54,280 nucleotides of DNA from Roseibium denhamense (GCF_009711415.1 NZ_SMLZ01000085.1:1-54280); one strand, 5' to 3'. Numbered from the stretch's first letter, positions 16,500 through 25,171 are shown. Program-made: numbers and translations. The notes: generated by a model not told the origin, from the letters alone.

Positions 16500-17027
16500 T
16501 CAGCGCGCAAAGGTCAGGTCCACTGTTCCGACCAGAATTCCAGCCTTCAGAACTCTTGCCGTGTTGCGAACCGTACGCCGGTCAACTTGCGTCAAGGTGT
16601 CGTCAAATCTTAGGAGAATAGACCCGTCTCCCCTGGGAACATCCGCGATATAGGAAAATCTGAGGGCGCCATCTTCGCCCTGAAGGACAAGAACCTGGCC
16701 GATAACATCGGAACGGTGACCGATGTAGCGTCCGTCTGACAGCTTCTCGAAAAACCAAGTCTTGGTGTCGCGTTCGCCATCCTCGTAGACGAAGTCCTCC
16801 CGAAGGCGGAACATGGACGTTGCAGGTGACCAGGTGCCGGTCAGATAGACCGTGAAGGGGCGGCGGACACCGGCAATATCGCTTTCGAAAACGCCCTTGC
16901 CGATTGTTTTGCCCTGAAAGAACTTCTCAAGGACAAGCGGCTGGCTGCTGTCAGCGGACGCACTCGTCAAGTAGGATAAGACCAGGATGCAAATTGCGGC
17001 AAAGAGGCGGTGAAACTGGATTGGCAT
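16500..17027 (-). CDS. DUF3833 family exported protein
   Basis: This protein of about 175 aa has a signal peptide (FAAICILVLSYLTSASA) and a beta-rich DUF3833-like domain: LEKFFQGKTIGKGVFES, then VYLTGTWSP, DFVYEDGERDTKTW and a C-terminal VDLTFAR. Many gammaproteobacterial members are lipoproteins, but no lipobox is seen here, so it is probably periplasmic. I chose the ATG at 17027 rather than the TTG just before it. The function is unknown. It lies 104 bp downstream of the mltF-like gene's start, on the same strand and upstream of it. Confidence 0.75.
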   Translation of the reverse strand: MPIQFHRLFAAICILVLSYLTSASADSSQPLVLEKFFQGKTIGKGVFESDIAGVRRPFTVYLTGTWSPATSMFRLREDFVYEDGERDTKTWFFEKLSDGRYIGHRSDVIGQVLVLQGEDGALRFSYIADVPRGDGSILLRFDDTLTQVDRRTVRNTARVLKAGILVGTVDLTFAR

Positions 17028-17110
17028 CAATTGGAAACCCGGTTTGTTGAAGACACAAGAGAGTACGTCTTCGGCCCGGCATCAGATTAGCGGATCAGAT
17101 GGCAGCTGTT

Positions 17111-18118
17111 TTATTGAGTGCCAAACCGGTTTTGCCACGTTGGAACCGGGTCACCTTCAGCTGAGGTTGCGTTAAAAACACCGCGTGCGATTGCACGGGC
17201 AAGGCATGAGGCTGCAGCCGCGCCCAGACGCACCATGTCCTCCAGCCCGCTTTCCAGTTTCCGCTCACCTGTAGAAAGCGCGAAGACAAGGTCGCCATCA
17301 AGAGGCGTATGGGCCGGCCAAAGCGCCCGCGCCAGCCCGTCATGCGCCATAACCGCGAGCCGCTTGGCTTCTCCCTTTGTCAGAACCGCGTCGGTTGCAA
17401 CCGCTGCAATGGTTGTGTTGGCGCCCGCTTTCAGGCCATCCAGCTTGGTTCTGACTTCTGTTGCCTCTGGCGGGAGGGGATGAGGAAGACCTCTTCCGCC
17501 AAACTCGGTGCCCATTTCAAACGGGGATGCCCAGAAGTTAGCGGTGTCGCCAACCGTGGCACGGCCGAGCGCATTGACGGCCACCACCGCTCCAACTGTC
17601 ACACCATTCGGCAAGACCTGTGACGCCGATCCGAGCCCGCCTTTTAGGTTTGCCGTCGTGGCCCCGGTGCCTGCGCCGACCGAGCCGAGTTCGAATGTAT
17701 CTGAAATATTATCAAGGGCCGCACGGCCAAGATCCCGGTAGGGCGCGAACTGGCCCCAGCTCTTGTCCCCGCCATTTAAAAGATCAAACAGGATTGCAGT
17801 TGGGACAATCGGCACGCGCACCGGACCAACCTGAAAGCCGTAACCCAGTTCGGCAAGCCGTCCTTGAACGCCGGCGCCGGCATCAAGACCGAAGGCGGAC
17901 CCGCCTGCCAGAACAACGGCATCAATCTTTTCAACTGTTTGCTCGGGCTCCAGCAGTGCAATCTCCCGCGTTCCGGGCGCGCCGCCGTGAATGGCAACGG
18001 AGGCAACGGCTGGTTCGTCCGGCACCAGGACCGTTGCGCCGGACTTCAAATCAAAATCGGATGAATTGCCAACTTTGAGCCCTGGAACGTCTGTGATGAG
18101 ATTGCGCGGACCGTGCAT
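17111..18118 (-). CDS. P1 family peptidase (DmpA/BapA type, N-terminal nucleophile)
   Basis: This 335-aa member of the DmpA/BapA fold cleaves itself to expose a catalytic N-terminal nucleophile; relatives are aminopeptidases or amidases. The start MHGPRNLITDVPGLKVGN is typical of the family, so the ATG at 18118 is preferred. Visible motifs are VAIHGGAPGTRE, LAGGSAFGLDA, GSVGAGTGATTANLKGGLGS and AGANTTIAAVATDA. In the last, the Asn-Thr bond near residue 232 is the likely processing site, as in ThnT-like members. It follows a flavin reductase gene by 47 bp on the same strand. The substrate is unknown. Confidence 0.85.
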   Translation of the reverse strand: MHGPRNLITDVPGLKVGNSSDFDLKSGATVLVPDEPAVASVAIHGGAPGTREIALLEPEQTVEKIDAVVLAGGSAFGLDAGAGVQGRLAELGYGFQVGPVRVPIVPTAILFDLLNGGDKSWGQFAPYRDLGRAALDNISDTFELGSVGAGTGATTANLKGGLGSASQVLPNGVTVGAVVAVNALGRATVGDTANFWASPFEMGTEFGGRGLPHPLPPEATEVRTKLDGLKAGANTTIAAVATDAVLTKGEAKRLAVMAHDGLARALWPAHTPLDGDLVFALSTGERKLESGLEDMVRLGAAAASCLARAIARGVFNATSAEGDPVPTWQNRFGTQ

Positions 18119-18165
18119 GGATAAGTCTCTTCTGGAGGACAAGCAGCAGTGTCGGCCAGCGTGAC

Positions 18166-18693
18166 TTATCTGTCGAGGCTTTTGTAGCCCCGGCGCACAT
18201 AGATCAGGGAGCCTGCCTGGTCGGTCATGCGGATATCGACAACCGTGCCCACGATGATGGAATGGGTCCCGACGTCTTGAACCGAGTGGACTTCACAATC
18301 GACACTCAGCCGTGCCGTGTCGAGGGCAGGGCATCCGGTGGCCAGTTCGGTCCACCTCCCGGATTGGAAACGGGCGTCCATGCCGAGTTCTTCGCGGCCT
18401 GCGAACACATTCGAGATCGGCTCGTGTTCGTCGCTTAACGTATTCAGGCAAAAGCACTTGTTGGCCAAAAGCGCTGCATGGATACGTGTTTTTCTGTTGA
18501 GGCAAATCAAGATGCTCGGCGGTTCATCCGTGACGGAACAGGCGGCGGAAACGGTCGCGCCCGCGCGCCCGGCCGAGCCGTTCGTTGTGACCACATGGAC
18601 GGCGGCCGCGATCCGGCTCATGGCTTCCCGGAAGGCCTGCGTGTCCAGCGGCAGGCTGGCCTGCGTGCTCAGGGGCGAAGCTTCGTTGGACAT
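18166..18693 (-). CDS. Flavin reductase family protein (HpaC/RutF-like)
   Basis: This 175-aa protein belongs to the short flavin reductases that use NAD(P)H to reduce FMN or FAD, usually for a partner monooxygenase. It has AMSRIAAAVHVVTTNGSAG, then AACSVTDEPPSILICLNR, NKCFCLNTLSDEHEP and the closing YVRRGYKSL. No monooxygenase is adjacent; the nearest FAD monooxygenase, at 46-47 kb, belongs to a class that reduces its own flavin. It is upstream of the P1 peptidase gene and probably co-transcribed. The partner cannot be inferred. Confidence 0.85.
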   Translation of the reverse strand: MSNEASPLSTQASLPLDTQAFREAMSRIAAAVHVVTTNGSAGRAGATVSAACSVTDEPPSILICLNRKTRIHAALLANKCFCLNTLSDEHEPISNVFAGREELGMDARFQSGRWTELATGCPALDTARLSVDCEVHSVQDVGTHSIIVGTVVDIRMTDQAGSLIYVRRGYKSLDR

Positions 18694-18889
18694 TAAAACT
18701 ATTCCTTGGCCAGGAGATCAAAGGCTTGATGCTTAAGAGTAGGGCATCTGCAAGTGTCTGCAACAGCGTAGCAGATTGGTGGTTACACTTATCTGATACT
18801 GAGACAGGGCTTGCATTTTCAAGGATAAACGACAGTCTGCAAATCGCGACCAGTGGACAGAAACAGTTTTGATATCAAAAGGGATCGAT

Positions 18890-19993
18890 ATGAAACTTGG
18901 CGTCAGCGCGCTTTTAGCATGGGCCATGACACTTTGCCTTGCCGGTGTTTCAAGGGCTGAAATACCGATTGCCGTTGCCGGCCCCATGAAAGGCCAGTTC
19001 GGCATATTTGGTGCGCAAATGATTGCCGGGGCCCGGCAGGCTGTTCAGGACATCAACAGCGCGGGAGGGGTTAACGGGCAGGCGCTGACACTGGAAACCG
19101 CCGATGACAATTGCGATGGCGACCAAGCGAATGCCGTCGCCAACCAGCTGATCGGAAAAGGCGTGGTGTTTGTGGCGGGGCATTTTTGCTTTGTTGCATC
19201 GGTCGCTGCGAGCCGGGTCTACGCGAACGCCGGGATTATCCAGATATCACCGGCAACGACCCTGCCGGGTTTCACAGACGACCGCCCGGGCAAGGGCATC
19301 TACAGGCTGGCCCCGCGCGATGATGCGCAGGCGGAGGCCGCGGCTGCTTTTCTGGCTGAAAATTTTCAGGCAAGCGACATCGCCATACTTCATGACAAAA
19401 CGGCTTATGGGAAAGGGCTTACGGATGCGGTCAAGGAGCGGCTGAACGACCTGGATATTATTGAATCCTTTGCTCTGGGTTTCGATGCCGGAGAGGACGA
19501 TTACCGCTACTTGGTGTCCCAATTGGCGCTTGAAGGCGCCGACGTCGTTTATCTCGGGGCCTATCCGCCCGAGGCCGGCTTGATCAAACTAGAAATGGCC
19601 CGGCAGATCCCGAACGTCGTTTTGATGGGGGCCGATGCACTGGTTTCCGAGGAATTCTGGTCAACGGCTGGAGAAGCGGCCAACGGCACAGTGTTGACCT
19701 ATCCGGAGTTTCTTACCGAGGTACCGGAAGCTGCCGCGCTCATGCGTTCGCTGGAGGATCAGGACGCAGTGGCCGAGCGATATTTTCTGTCCACCTATGC
19801 CGCTGTTGAGGCCTGGGCAGCGGCGGCAAACCGCGCGGGAACTACTTCCTTTGAGGAGGTTGTAACTGAACTCGAACAAGAATCGGTCGACACGGTGCTT
19901 GGACCAATAACCTTCAACGCGGTGGGAGATGCCTCCCGGCCCGGATTTGCAGTCTATGAATGGCAAGACGGCGCTCTGAGGCGCCGTCAGTGA
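18890..19993 (+). CDS. Periplasmic branched-chain-amino-acid-type ABC substrate-binding protein
   Basis: The ATG at 18890 has AAGGGA upstream and starts a signal peptide cut after SRA. The mature part (about 345 aa) is a type I periplasmic binding protein of the LivJ class: IPIAVAGPMKGQFGIFGAQM, AVQDINSAGGVNGQ, the ligand-side loop ISPATTLPGFTD, and LHDKTAYGKGLTDAV. No permease or ATPase genes are near, so it is an orphan subunit that may serve a transporter encoded elsewhere or act as a sensor. Ligand class (amino acid or amide) is inferred from the family only. Confidence 0.87.
   Translation: MKLGVSALLAWAMTLCLAGVSRAEIPIAVAGPMKGQFGIFGAQMIAGARQAVQDINSAGGVNGQALTLETADDNCDGDQANAVANQLIGKGVVFVAGHFCFVASVAASRVYANAGIIQISPATTLPGFTDDRPGKGIYRLAPRDDAQAEAAAAFLAENFQASDIAILHDKTAYGKGLTDAVKERLNDLDIIESFALGFDAGEDDYRYLVSQLALEGADVVYLGAYPPEAGLIKLEMARQIPNVVLMGADALVSEEFWSTAGEAANGTVLTYPEFLTEVPEAAALMRSLEDQDAVAERYFLSTYAAVEAWAAAANRAGTTSFEEVVTELEQESVDTVLGPITFNAVGDASRPGFAVYEWQDGALRRRQ
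19967..19988. terminator. Hairpin between convergent genes, over the livJ-like stop region
   Basis: GACGGCGC (19967-19974) pairs with GCGCCGTC (19981-19988) across a 6-nt loop, over the last codons of the substrate-binding protein and just before its TGA. There is no T-tract in either direction, so termination is uncertain; it could also stabilise the 3' end. Confidence 0.35.
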
Positions 19994-20015
19994 TGAGGGC
20001 TGTGACCGTTGATGA

Positions 20016-20618
20016 TCAGCTTCTGCGGCCCTTGCCCTTGATGTTCAGGTTGACTTTATCCGCGTAGAGCGGAAGGCCGGCATCCATGCCGTAGCGGCTG
20101 CGGAAAAATCCGCCTGATACCTCAAAGGAAACAGCGTTTCCGGTGCCATTAATGGTAACCGTCAGTTTCGTCCGCTGTTGTTTGCCCCTCAACGTGAGTA
20201 CACCGTCAACTTCAGCCGCGTTGCCCGACAGGACGCGCACGCGCGTGCTCTGGAACGTTGCGACAGGGTGATTGGCAACGTCAAACATTGCGCTGCTTTT
20301 CAGAAAACCGGTGATCCGGTCGTTGGGGGTGTGGACGGTTGTTAGGTCAACCTTAACGTTGACCCGGCTTTTTTCAGGGGCCGCTTCATTCAAGATGATC
20401 TTGCCGGATACGTTCTTGAAACCGCCCAGAACCGGTTTGCCGCCCAGAACCCGGACCGAGAAACCGGTGTCAATTTGTGCCGGGACCAGTGAGTATGTGC
20501 CCGTCAGCGAACCGGCGTGAACGGGGGCTGCGAGTGCAAAGAGAAAACTCAGTAGGGCAAGTGCGCGTGCAACCGGGCGTGGGGACAAGGCGGCACGAAG
20601 ACTATTAAATCGGGACAT
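20016..20618 (-). CDS. YceI family periplasmic protein
   Basis: The ATG at 20618 (MSRFNSLRAALS) has GAAGGAT upstream and gives a 200-aa product with a signal peptide cut after VHA. The mature part is a lipocalin-like YceI beta-barrel: GTYSLVPAQIDTGFSVRVLG, then SAMFDVANHPVATFQSTRV and VDGVLTLRGKQQRTKLTV. YceI proteins bind long isoprenoid chains such as polyprenol or quinone tails in the periplasm; the ligand here is not visible. It has no adjacent cytochrome b561 gene, a frequent partner. It converges with the substrate-binding protein gene. Confidence 0.88.
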   Translation of the reverse strand: MSRFNSLRAALSPRPVARALALLSFLFALAAPVHAGSLTGTYSLVPAQIDTGFSVRVLGGKPVLGGFKNVSGKIILNEAAPEKSRVNVKVDLTTVHTPNDRITGFLKSSAMFDVANHPVATFQSTRVRVLSGNAAEVDGVLTLRGKQQRTKLTVTINGTGNAVSFEVSGGFFRSRYGMDAGLPLYADKVNLNIKGKGRRS

Positions 20619-20864
20619 TGGTCTTAATCCTTCGCAAGAGAGACTACATTCTGGCCAGCCAAGGTCTTTGTTCGGTGCGTTCAATCGCGGGTTTCCAGCT
20701 GGCCGGCCGTCTCTAAACAATCACGTCCTATCCGCTCGGCCATGTGCCTTCGGTCACAGCAAAACCGCGGGCGGGGGCATTAACCCTAGGTCAAGAAAAT
20801 AGGTTGCGATCAGTTCTTTCAAGCGCGGTGACCCAGTACTTTCCTTCAAAATCAGGAGAGTTTC

Positions 20865-21386
20865 ATGCGTTTGTCCCGGATAAGTGCGTTTGTCATACTG
20901 GCAGTTGCGACCGCGATCCTCATTGTCCCGACAGGCAGATCGCATGCTGCGGAAGTGGTGGGCTTCAGCGATTTGCGCTTCCGGCCGGGGACGATTGTCG
21001 TAAAAAACTCAGAGCGCAGCCTCTATCTTGTGCTGCGTGGCCAACGGGCGATCCGGTATCGCGTGGCGGTAGGAAAACGCAGCAAATCCTGGACGGGATC
21101 GGCGTATATCACGGCGAAATACGTCAAGCCCGACTGGTCGCCTTCGGCGGAAGTGCGGCGCGATTTCCCTCACTTGCCGGCGGTTATCCGCGGCGGGGCT
21201 CCCAATAACCCGATGGGTGTGGCTGCGATGACCCTCTCAAATGGAAACTACGCAATCCATGGGACCAACCGGCCGGGGTCCATCGGCCGCGCGGTTTCGT
21301 ACGGCTGCATTCGCATGGCAAATCATGACATTCAGGACTTGTTTCAACGGGTTGGCGTGAGAACACCGGTCATCGCGATCCCGTAG
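20865..21386 (+). CDS. L,D-transpeptidase (YkuD family), exported
   Basis: This 173-aa protein with a signal peptide (FVILAVATAILIVP, cut after SHAA or nearby) has one YkuD domain. The active site is visible: the His in NYAIHGTNRPGSIG and SYGCIRMANHDIQDLF with the catalytic Cys. Such enzymes make 3-3 cross-links or attach proteins to peptidoglycan in the periplasm. AGGAGAG precedes the ATG. It is monocistronic and followed by a hairpin-rich spacer. Two further YkuD proteins at 43-45 kb are longer and belong to a different subgroup. Confidence 0.9.
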   Translation: MRLSRISAFVILAVATAILIVPTGRSHAAEVVGFSDLRFRPGTIVVKNSERSLYLVLRGQRAIRYRVAVGKRSKSWTGSAYITAKYVKPDWSPSAEVRRDFPHLPAVIRGGAPNNPMGVAAMTLSNGNYAIHGTNRPGSIGRAVSYGCIRMANHDIQDLFQRVGVRTPVIAIP

Positions 21387-21558
21387 GCGAAGTGAGCGAG
21401 CACCTTTGTTCGCCTCTGAGAAAACGCACGATGTTCTCAGTGATCGCAAGTCCGGACAGCTTGCCGCATTTACTTTCGTATTTTCGAAAGTAATGTGATG
21501 TCCGGATCACTTGTGGTCCGGTTTAGCACTCCGCCGGGGCTGTGTGCCCCAAACCGGC
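21385..21558. other. Spacer with five successive stem-loops
   Basis: Between the convergent transpeptidase and MazG genes five hairpins follow one another: AGGCGAA/TTCGCCT (21385-21391, 21409-21415), CTGAGAA/TTCTCAG (21416-21422, 21434-21440), TTACTTTCG/CGAAAGTAA (21470-21478, 21485-21493), CCGGATCAC/GTGGTCCGG (21502-21521, one wobble, inner pairs opened by the tight loop), and a GC-rich one at 21533-21558. The first touches the transpeptidase stop codon. None is followed by a convincing T-tract. This may be a structured RNA or a strong two-way block. Confidence 0.45.
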
Positions 21559-21594
21559 TCCGGTGGGGGCGCCCGTCACACCGTAGATGTTTCC

Positions 21595-21936
21595 TTACTC
21601 GTCGCAAGTGTCATATTCTGGCAGGTACTTCATCCACTTGTCGTTCAGCGCCTGCTCAAGATCTATGTTCCTATTCTTGCAGAACAGGAGAAGATGGGCG
21701 AACAGATCCGCAGCTTCCCGCTCAAGATCCTGCCGCAAGTCTTCGCCGGACCGGTTTCCGCATCGCGCCTGGCCTGTGCACTTCAAATCAGCGGCCGCAA
21801 GTTCCCCGAGTTCCTCGGTCAATTTCGCAAGATACCAGCCTCTGTCACGTTCAATGGAATATTGTTCAGCGTAAAGGTCTGAGACGTGTGCAACATCTTT
21901 TACAAGTTCGGGCAATGGTCTTGGCGTTTTCGGCAT
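21595..21936 (-). CDS. MazG-like nucleotide pyrophosphohydrolase
   Basis: This protein of about 113 aa has a MazG-type all-alpha fold with the metal-binding motifs KLTEELGELAAAD and EREAADLFAHLLLF. Such enzymes hydrolyse (d)NTPs to monophosphate and pyrophosphate, often to clean nucleotide pools; the substrate cannot be told from sequence. The ATG at 21936 has GGA upstream; an earlier TTG at 21966 would overlap the VWA gene. It lies 20 bp behind the VWA gene and is probably the last gene of the moxR-VWA operon. Confidence 0.75.
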   Translation of the reverse strand: MPKTPRPLPELVKDVAHVSDLYAEQYSIERDRGWYLAKLTEELGELAAADLKCTGQARCGNRSGEDLRQDLEREAADLFAHLLLFCKNRNIDLEQALNDKWMKYLPEYDTCDE

Positions 21937-21956
21937 AATGTCCAACGCTGGTAAGG

Positions 21957-23156
21957 TTACAGCCAATTCCGGGGCGCGTGGCCATTGTCAGCCTTTGAAA
22001 CAGACAAGGCTTTTGCGAGATCTGAAACGGCATCCAAAGAGTGAGCGGCTCGAAATTCATCAACGTGCGGTAGCATAGCCCGAATTCCCTTGGCTTTGGC
22101 CTCAAATCCTCCAAATCTTAGGAGGGGATTGAGCCAGACGAGCCTGCGGCACGACCGGTGCAGCCGATCCATCTCGCGATCAAGGTCTTCATCCGTGTCC
22201 CGTTCCAGCCCATCGGTAATCAACAGCACAGTCGGTTTTCCGGACAAAACCCGGCGAGACCACTGCCGGTTAAAGGCATGAAGCGCGGATGCAATGCGGG
22301 TGCCACCGGACCAGTCCTCAACACCGCTCGAACACGCTTCCAGCGCCTCATCCGGGTCTTTCATCCTGAGTTGCCTGGTGACGTTTGTAAGGCGGGTTCC
22401 GAACAAGAAAGTGTGCACATCCCGGCGCTCATCCGTAAGCCCATGCAAAAAATGCAGAAGCAGGCGCGAGTACTGGCTCATGGAGCCCGAGATATCACAC
22501 AGGGCAACGAGAGGCGGCCGCTTTTCGGCGGGGCGCCGGAATTTCATGTCGATCATGTCGCCGCCGGCCCGCATCGACGCCCGCAACGTGCGTCTCGGGT
22601 CAATCCGTCCTCTTGGAGAGGGGACGAGACGCCGCAGGCGGATCTTGTCCATGGAAAGCGACATGGCCTGCAACGCCTTCTTTGCCTCTAGAACCTCTTC
22701 TGCAGTCATTTGCGCGAAGTCCTTGGTCTGGAGAAGCTCTTTGCCTGATACCGTGAACTTGGCGTCGACCTCGATTTCTGGCCGGGTTTCTTCCGCAACA
22801 CGTTCCTTTGAAGCCTGGAAGGCTTGGGACACCCGCGTTTGCCCAGCCTTCGGTTTGTCCGGAGTGCCGCGCGGCGGAGCGACTGGCGAGAGGATCGCCA
22901 GCATCTTTTCGATCAAGCCGCGGTTTTGCCAGTAGATCCGGAAAGCCTCGTCAAACAGCACCTTGTGATCGCGTTTGCGCACGAAGACCGCATGGAGGGT
23001 CCAGTAGAGATCTTCCCGGTTTTCAATTCCAGACACTTCAACGGCTTGAACTGCATCCACAACGGACGCCGGACCAACAGGCACACCCGCCTTTCGCAGT
23101 GTCCGGGCGAAAAACACAATGTTATCCGTGATGCGTGAGCGCGGTGCTGGAGCCAT
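21957..23156 (-). CDS. VWA-domain protein (CoxE-like)
   Basis: This 399-aa cytoplasmic protein has an N-terminal helical region (about residues 1-150; VFFARTLRKAGVPVGPASV) and a C-terminal von Willebrand A domain with the MIDAS motif DISGSMSQYSRLLLHFLH near residue 240 and the later GGTRIASAL and LLITDGLERDTDED. It is the partner of the MoxR ATPase encoded 12 bp upstream. MoxR-VWA pairs act as AAA chaperones that insert metals or assemble enzymes, as CoxD-CoxE do for CO dehydrogenase. No cox, nor or rubisco genes are nearby, so the client is unknown. Confidence 0.9.
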   Translation of the reverse strand: MAPAPRSRITDNIVFFARTLRKAGVPVGPASVVDAVQAVEVSGIENREDLYWTLHAVFVRKRDHKVLFDEAFRIYWQNRGLIEKMLAILSPVAPPRGTPDKPKAGQTRVSQAFQASKERVAEETRPEIEVDAKFTVSGKELLQTKDFAQMTAEEVLEAKKALQAMSLSMDKIRLRRLVPSPRGRIDPRRTLRASMRAGGDMIDMKFRRPAEKRPPLVALCDISGSMSQYSRLLLHFLHGLTDERRDVHTFLFGTRLTNVTRQLRMKDPDEALEACSSGVEDWSGGTRIASALHAFNRQWSRRVLSGKPTVLLITDGLERDTDEDLDREMDRLHRSCRRLVWLNPLLRFGGFEAKAKGIRAMLPHVDEFRAAHSLDAVSDLAKALSVSKADNGHAPRNWL

Positions 23157-23168
23157 CTTTGGAAATCT

Positions 23169-24107
23169 TCAAACCGCTGGCACGGACTGCGCCCTGGGAG
23201 CATCCTTCCGGATGTCATCAACGATCTGCCGGAGTTTCGATCCACGGACGCGCTCAATATCGTCTTGATATTTTAACAGCACGCCAAGCGTGTCGGAGGC
23301 CATGTCAGGGTCAAGAGCGATTTCGTTGAGCTCGGACAATGCTGTTGCCCAATCCAGTGTCTCGGCAACGCCGGGCTGTTTGAAGAGATCCTCTTCAGAC
23401 CTGAGCTTTTGAACGAATGCCACCACGTCGGCGGCAAGGCGCTCCGACGCCCCCGGTACCTTCCGGCGAACGATCTCCAATTCCCGTTCGGCATCTGGAT
23501 AATCAACCCAGTGGTACAGGCATCTGCGCTTGAGCGCGTCGTGGATTTCGCGGGTTCTGTTGGTGGTGATGATTACGATCGGCGGGGTGTCTGCCGTTAT
23601 TGTTCCAAGTTCCGGAATGGAGACCTGATTGTCTGCCAGAACTTCCAGAAGAAAAGCTTCGAATGCTTCATCCGCACGGTCCAGCTCGTCAATCAGGAAC
23701 ACCGGCGCGGCACCGTTTGAAGATTCCAGCGCTTGAAGCACCGGCCGCTTGATCAGGAACCGTTCGTCAAAAATGGATTTCGAAAGATCCGCATGATCGG
23801 TCTTTCCGGCGGCTTCGGCCACCCGGATTTCCACCATTTGGGCCGGATAATTCCACTCGTAAACGGCGGACGCGATGTCCAAACCTTCATAACACTGGAG
23901 CCGGATCAAGTCTCTGCCGAGTGTTGCGGCAAGAACCTTCGCTATTTCGGTTTTTCCGACACCTGCTTCACCTTCGAGGAAGAGGGGGCGGCGCATTTTT
24001 AGCGCAAGATGAAGAACAGTTGCCAAGGACCGGTCCGCGACGTAGCCCGCGCCGTCCATTAAGCCAAGCGTGTCATCGATTGATGCTGGAAGCGGCGTCT
24101 GGCTCAT
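23169..24107 (-). CDS. MoxR family AAA+ ATPase
   Basis: This 312-aa protein is a MoxR-type AAA+ ATPase with Walker A GEAGVGKTE near residue 45, the segment IRLQCYEGLDIASAVYEWNY, Walker B VFLIDELDRAD, sensor ITTNRTREIHDALKRRC and a helical lid. It is first in an operon with a VWA-domain protein (12 bp gap) and a MazG-like enzyme. By analogy with CoxD or NorQ it should use ATP to remodel or activate a partner enzyme together with the VWA protein; the target is not encoded here. Confidence 0.92.
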   Translation of the reverse strand: MSQTPLPASIDDTLGLMDGAGYVADRSLATVLHLALKMRRPLFLEGEAGVGKTEIAKVLAATLGRDLIRLQCYEGLDIASAVYEWNYPAQMVEIRVAEAAGKTDHADLSKSIFDERFLIKRPVLQALESSNGAAPVFLIDELDRADEAFEAFLLEVLADNQVSIPELGTITADTPPIVIITTNRTREIHDALKRRCLYHWVDYPDAERELEIVRRKVPGASERLAADVVAFVQKLRSEEDLFKQPGVAETLDWATALSELNEIALDPDMASDTLGVLLKYQDDIERVRGSKLRQIVDDIRKDAPRAQSVPAV

Positions 24108-24260
24108 GGGTCCCCCGGAAAGTGTTTTGTCAATTCAGCCATATAGGGCTGTTGAGCTGAAAGCCACACCGAACGTCGCCGTGCAAGTGTTCCCCCTAAT
24201 GTCCCAGCTCAAGCTGACCTTCTATAAAAAGGCGGGATGATTCAAGAGAGGGAGACCCAT

Positions 24261-24605
24261 ATGTGCAACAGGATCGCCTTGGCCATCTGCATGATGTTGA
24301 GCAGTTGCCAGTTGGCTTTGGCCGGCGGGGGAGCTTATCCAAGTGACCCGGCAAGCTTGGCCAGCGGCCGCGAACTTGCCGAGATTCATTGTGCGTCCTG
24401 TCATGCAGTGGCAGTGGATGACGTCAGCGCGCAACCGGGCGCCCCGGCGTTCCGGAACCTGTCGGATCGATATCCCCTGGAAAGTCTGGAAGAAAGTTTG
24501 GCCGAAGGCATTGTGACCGCGCATGGAAACATGCCGGAAATTGCCTTTGAACCAGATGACATTGATGATTTTCTGGGCTATTTGACCTCCATCCAGTCAA
24601 ACTGA
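24261..24605 (+). CDS. Small class I c-type cytochrome
   Basis: The ATG at 24261 has GGGAGA upstream. The 114-aa precursor has a signal peptide (LAICMMLSSCQLALA) and one haem site, CASCH, with a distal Met candidate in HGNMPEIAF. The helix DIDDFLGYLTSIQ closes the fold. It should be a soluble periplasmic electron carrier. A Cys in the signal peptide region (SSC) is not a clean lipobox. It is divergent from the MoxR operon; no oxidase or dehydrogenase partner is next to it. Confidence 0.87.
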   Translation: MCNRIALAICMMLSSCQLALAGGGAYPSDPASLASGRELAEIHCASCHAVAVDDVSAQPGAPAFRNLSDRYPLESLEESLAEGIVTAHGNMPEIAFEPDDIDDFLGYLTSIQSN

Positions 24606-24753
24606 ATACAAGTCTTGTGCAGCAGGTCCGTCCTGTTAGCAGTCGGTGGCTATTGCTGCTAAAATACTGATTTGTCGAAGTCTTTTTCGAATAATGGTTA
24701 TTGGTTAACCTGTTAGGCGTGAAACTTTTCTTTTGAAGAAAGGACGACCGCGC

Positions 24754-25026
24754 ATGATCAGAGAAAATGACTTTGAAAAACGGCTTCTGGGCTACGGACT
24801 TCTGACTGCCGAAATCCTGTACCAGCTTCCAGATCATCCGAAACTTCTTCAAAGCTTCGTTTGGCAGACCGAAGATCTGGCGCCGAAGTTTCCGGAGCTC
24901 ACCCGTTTTCTGTCATTTTGGGAACGCGAGATTGACGGCCCGATCCATACTGTCCGGATTGCGCATCAAAACCTGATCCAGCCTGCCGAGTTCCGGTACG
25001 CCGATGGGGAAATCGTGATGCACTGA
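24754..25026 (+). CDS. Usg family protein
   Basis: This 90-aa protein matches the small alphaproteobacterial Usg family over nearly its whole length: KRLLGYGLLTAEILYQLPDH, then LLQSFVWQTEDLAPKFPEL, FWEREIDGPIHTVR and LIQPAEFRYADGE. The function is unknown. The ATG at 24754 has AAAGGA 11 bases upstream; a TTG at 24733 would add seven residues. It is followed by two stem-loops and a convergent methyltransferase gene. Confidence 0.85.
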   Translation: MIRENDFEKRLLGYGLLTAEILYQLPDHPKLLQSFVWQTEDLAPKFPELTRFLSFWEREIDGPIHTVRIAHQNLIQPAEFRYADGEIVMH

Positions 25027-25049
25027 AGCTGATCGATTTTGAAGGGGCC

Positions 25050-25165
25050 GAGCATCTTCGGGGGCTTCTATATAAGCGCCCGATGCTCCAAGGATTCGAC
25101 GCACGCGCTGATACGGTTCCCAAGGAAGCAGCGAACCTCCCGAGGCTACGAGGAGGTTGGTACTC
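25050..25165. terminator. Two stem-loops between usg and the methyltransferase gene
   Basis: GAGCATC (25050-25056) pairs with GATGCTC (25082-25088) around an inner GCTT/AAGC helix. AACCTCC (25134-25140) pairs with GGAGGTT (25152-25158) and is followed on the plus strand by a pyrimidine-rich run including TCTTTTCCTT. The second is a plausible plus-strand terminator for usg; the first may be a two-way 3' structure. Confidence 0.45.
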
Positions 25166-25171
25166 TTTTCC

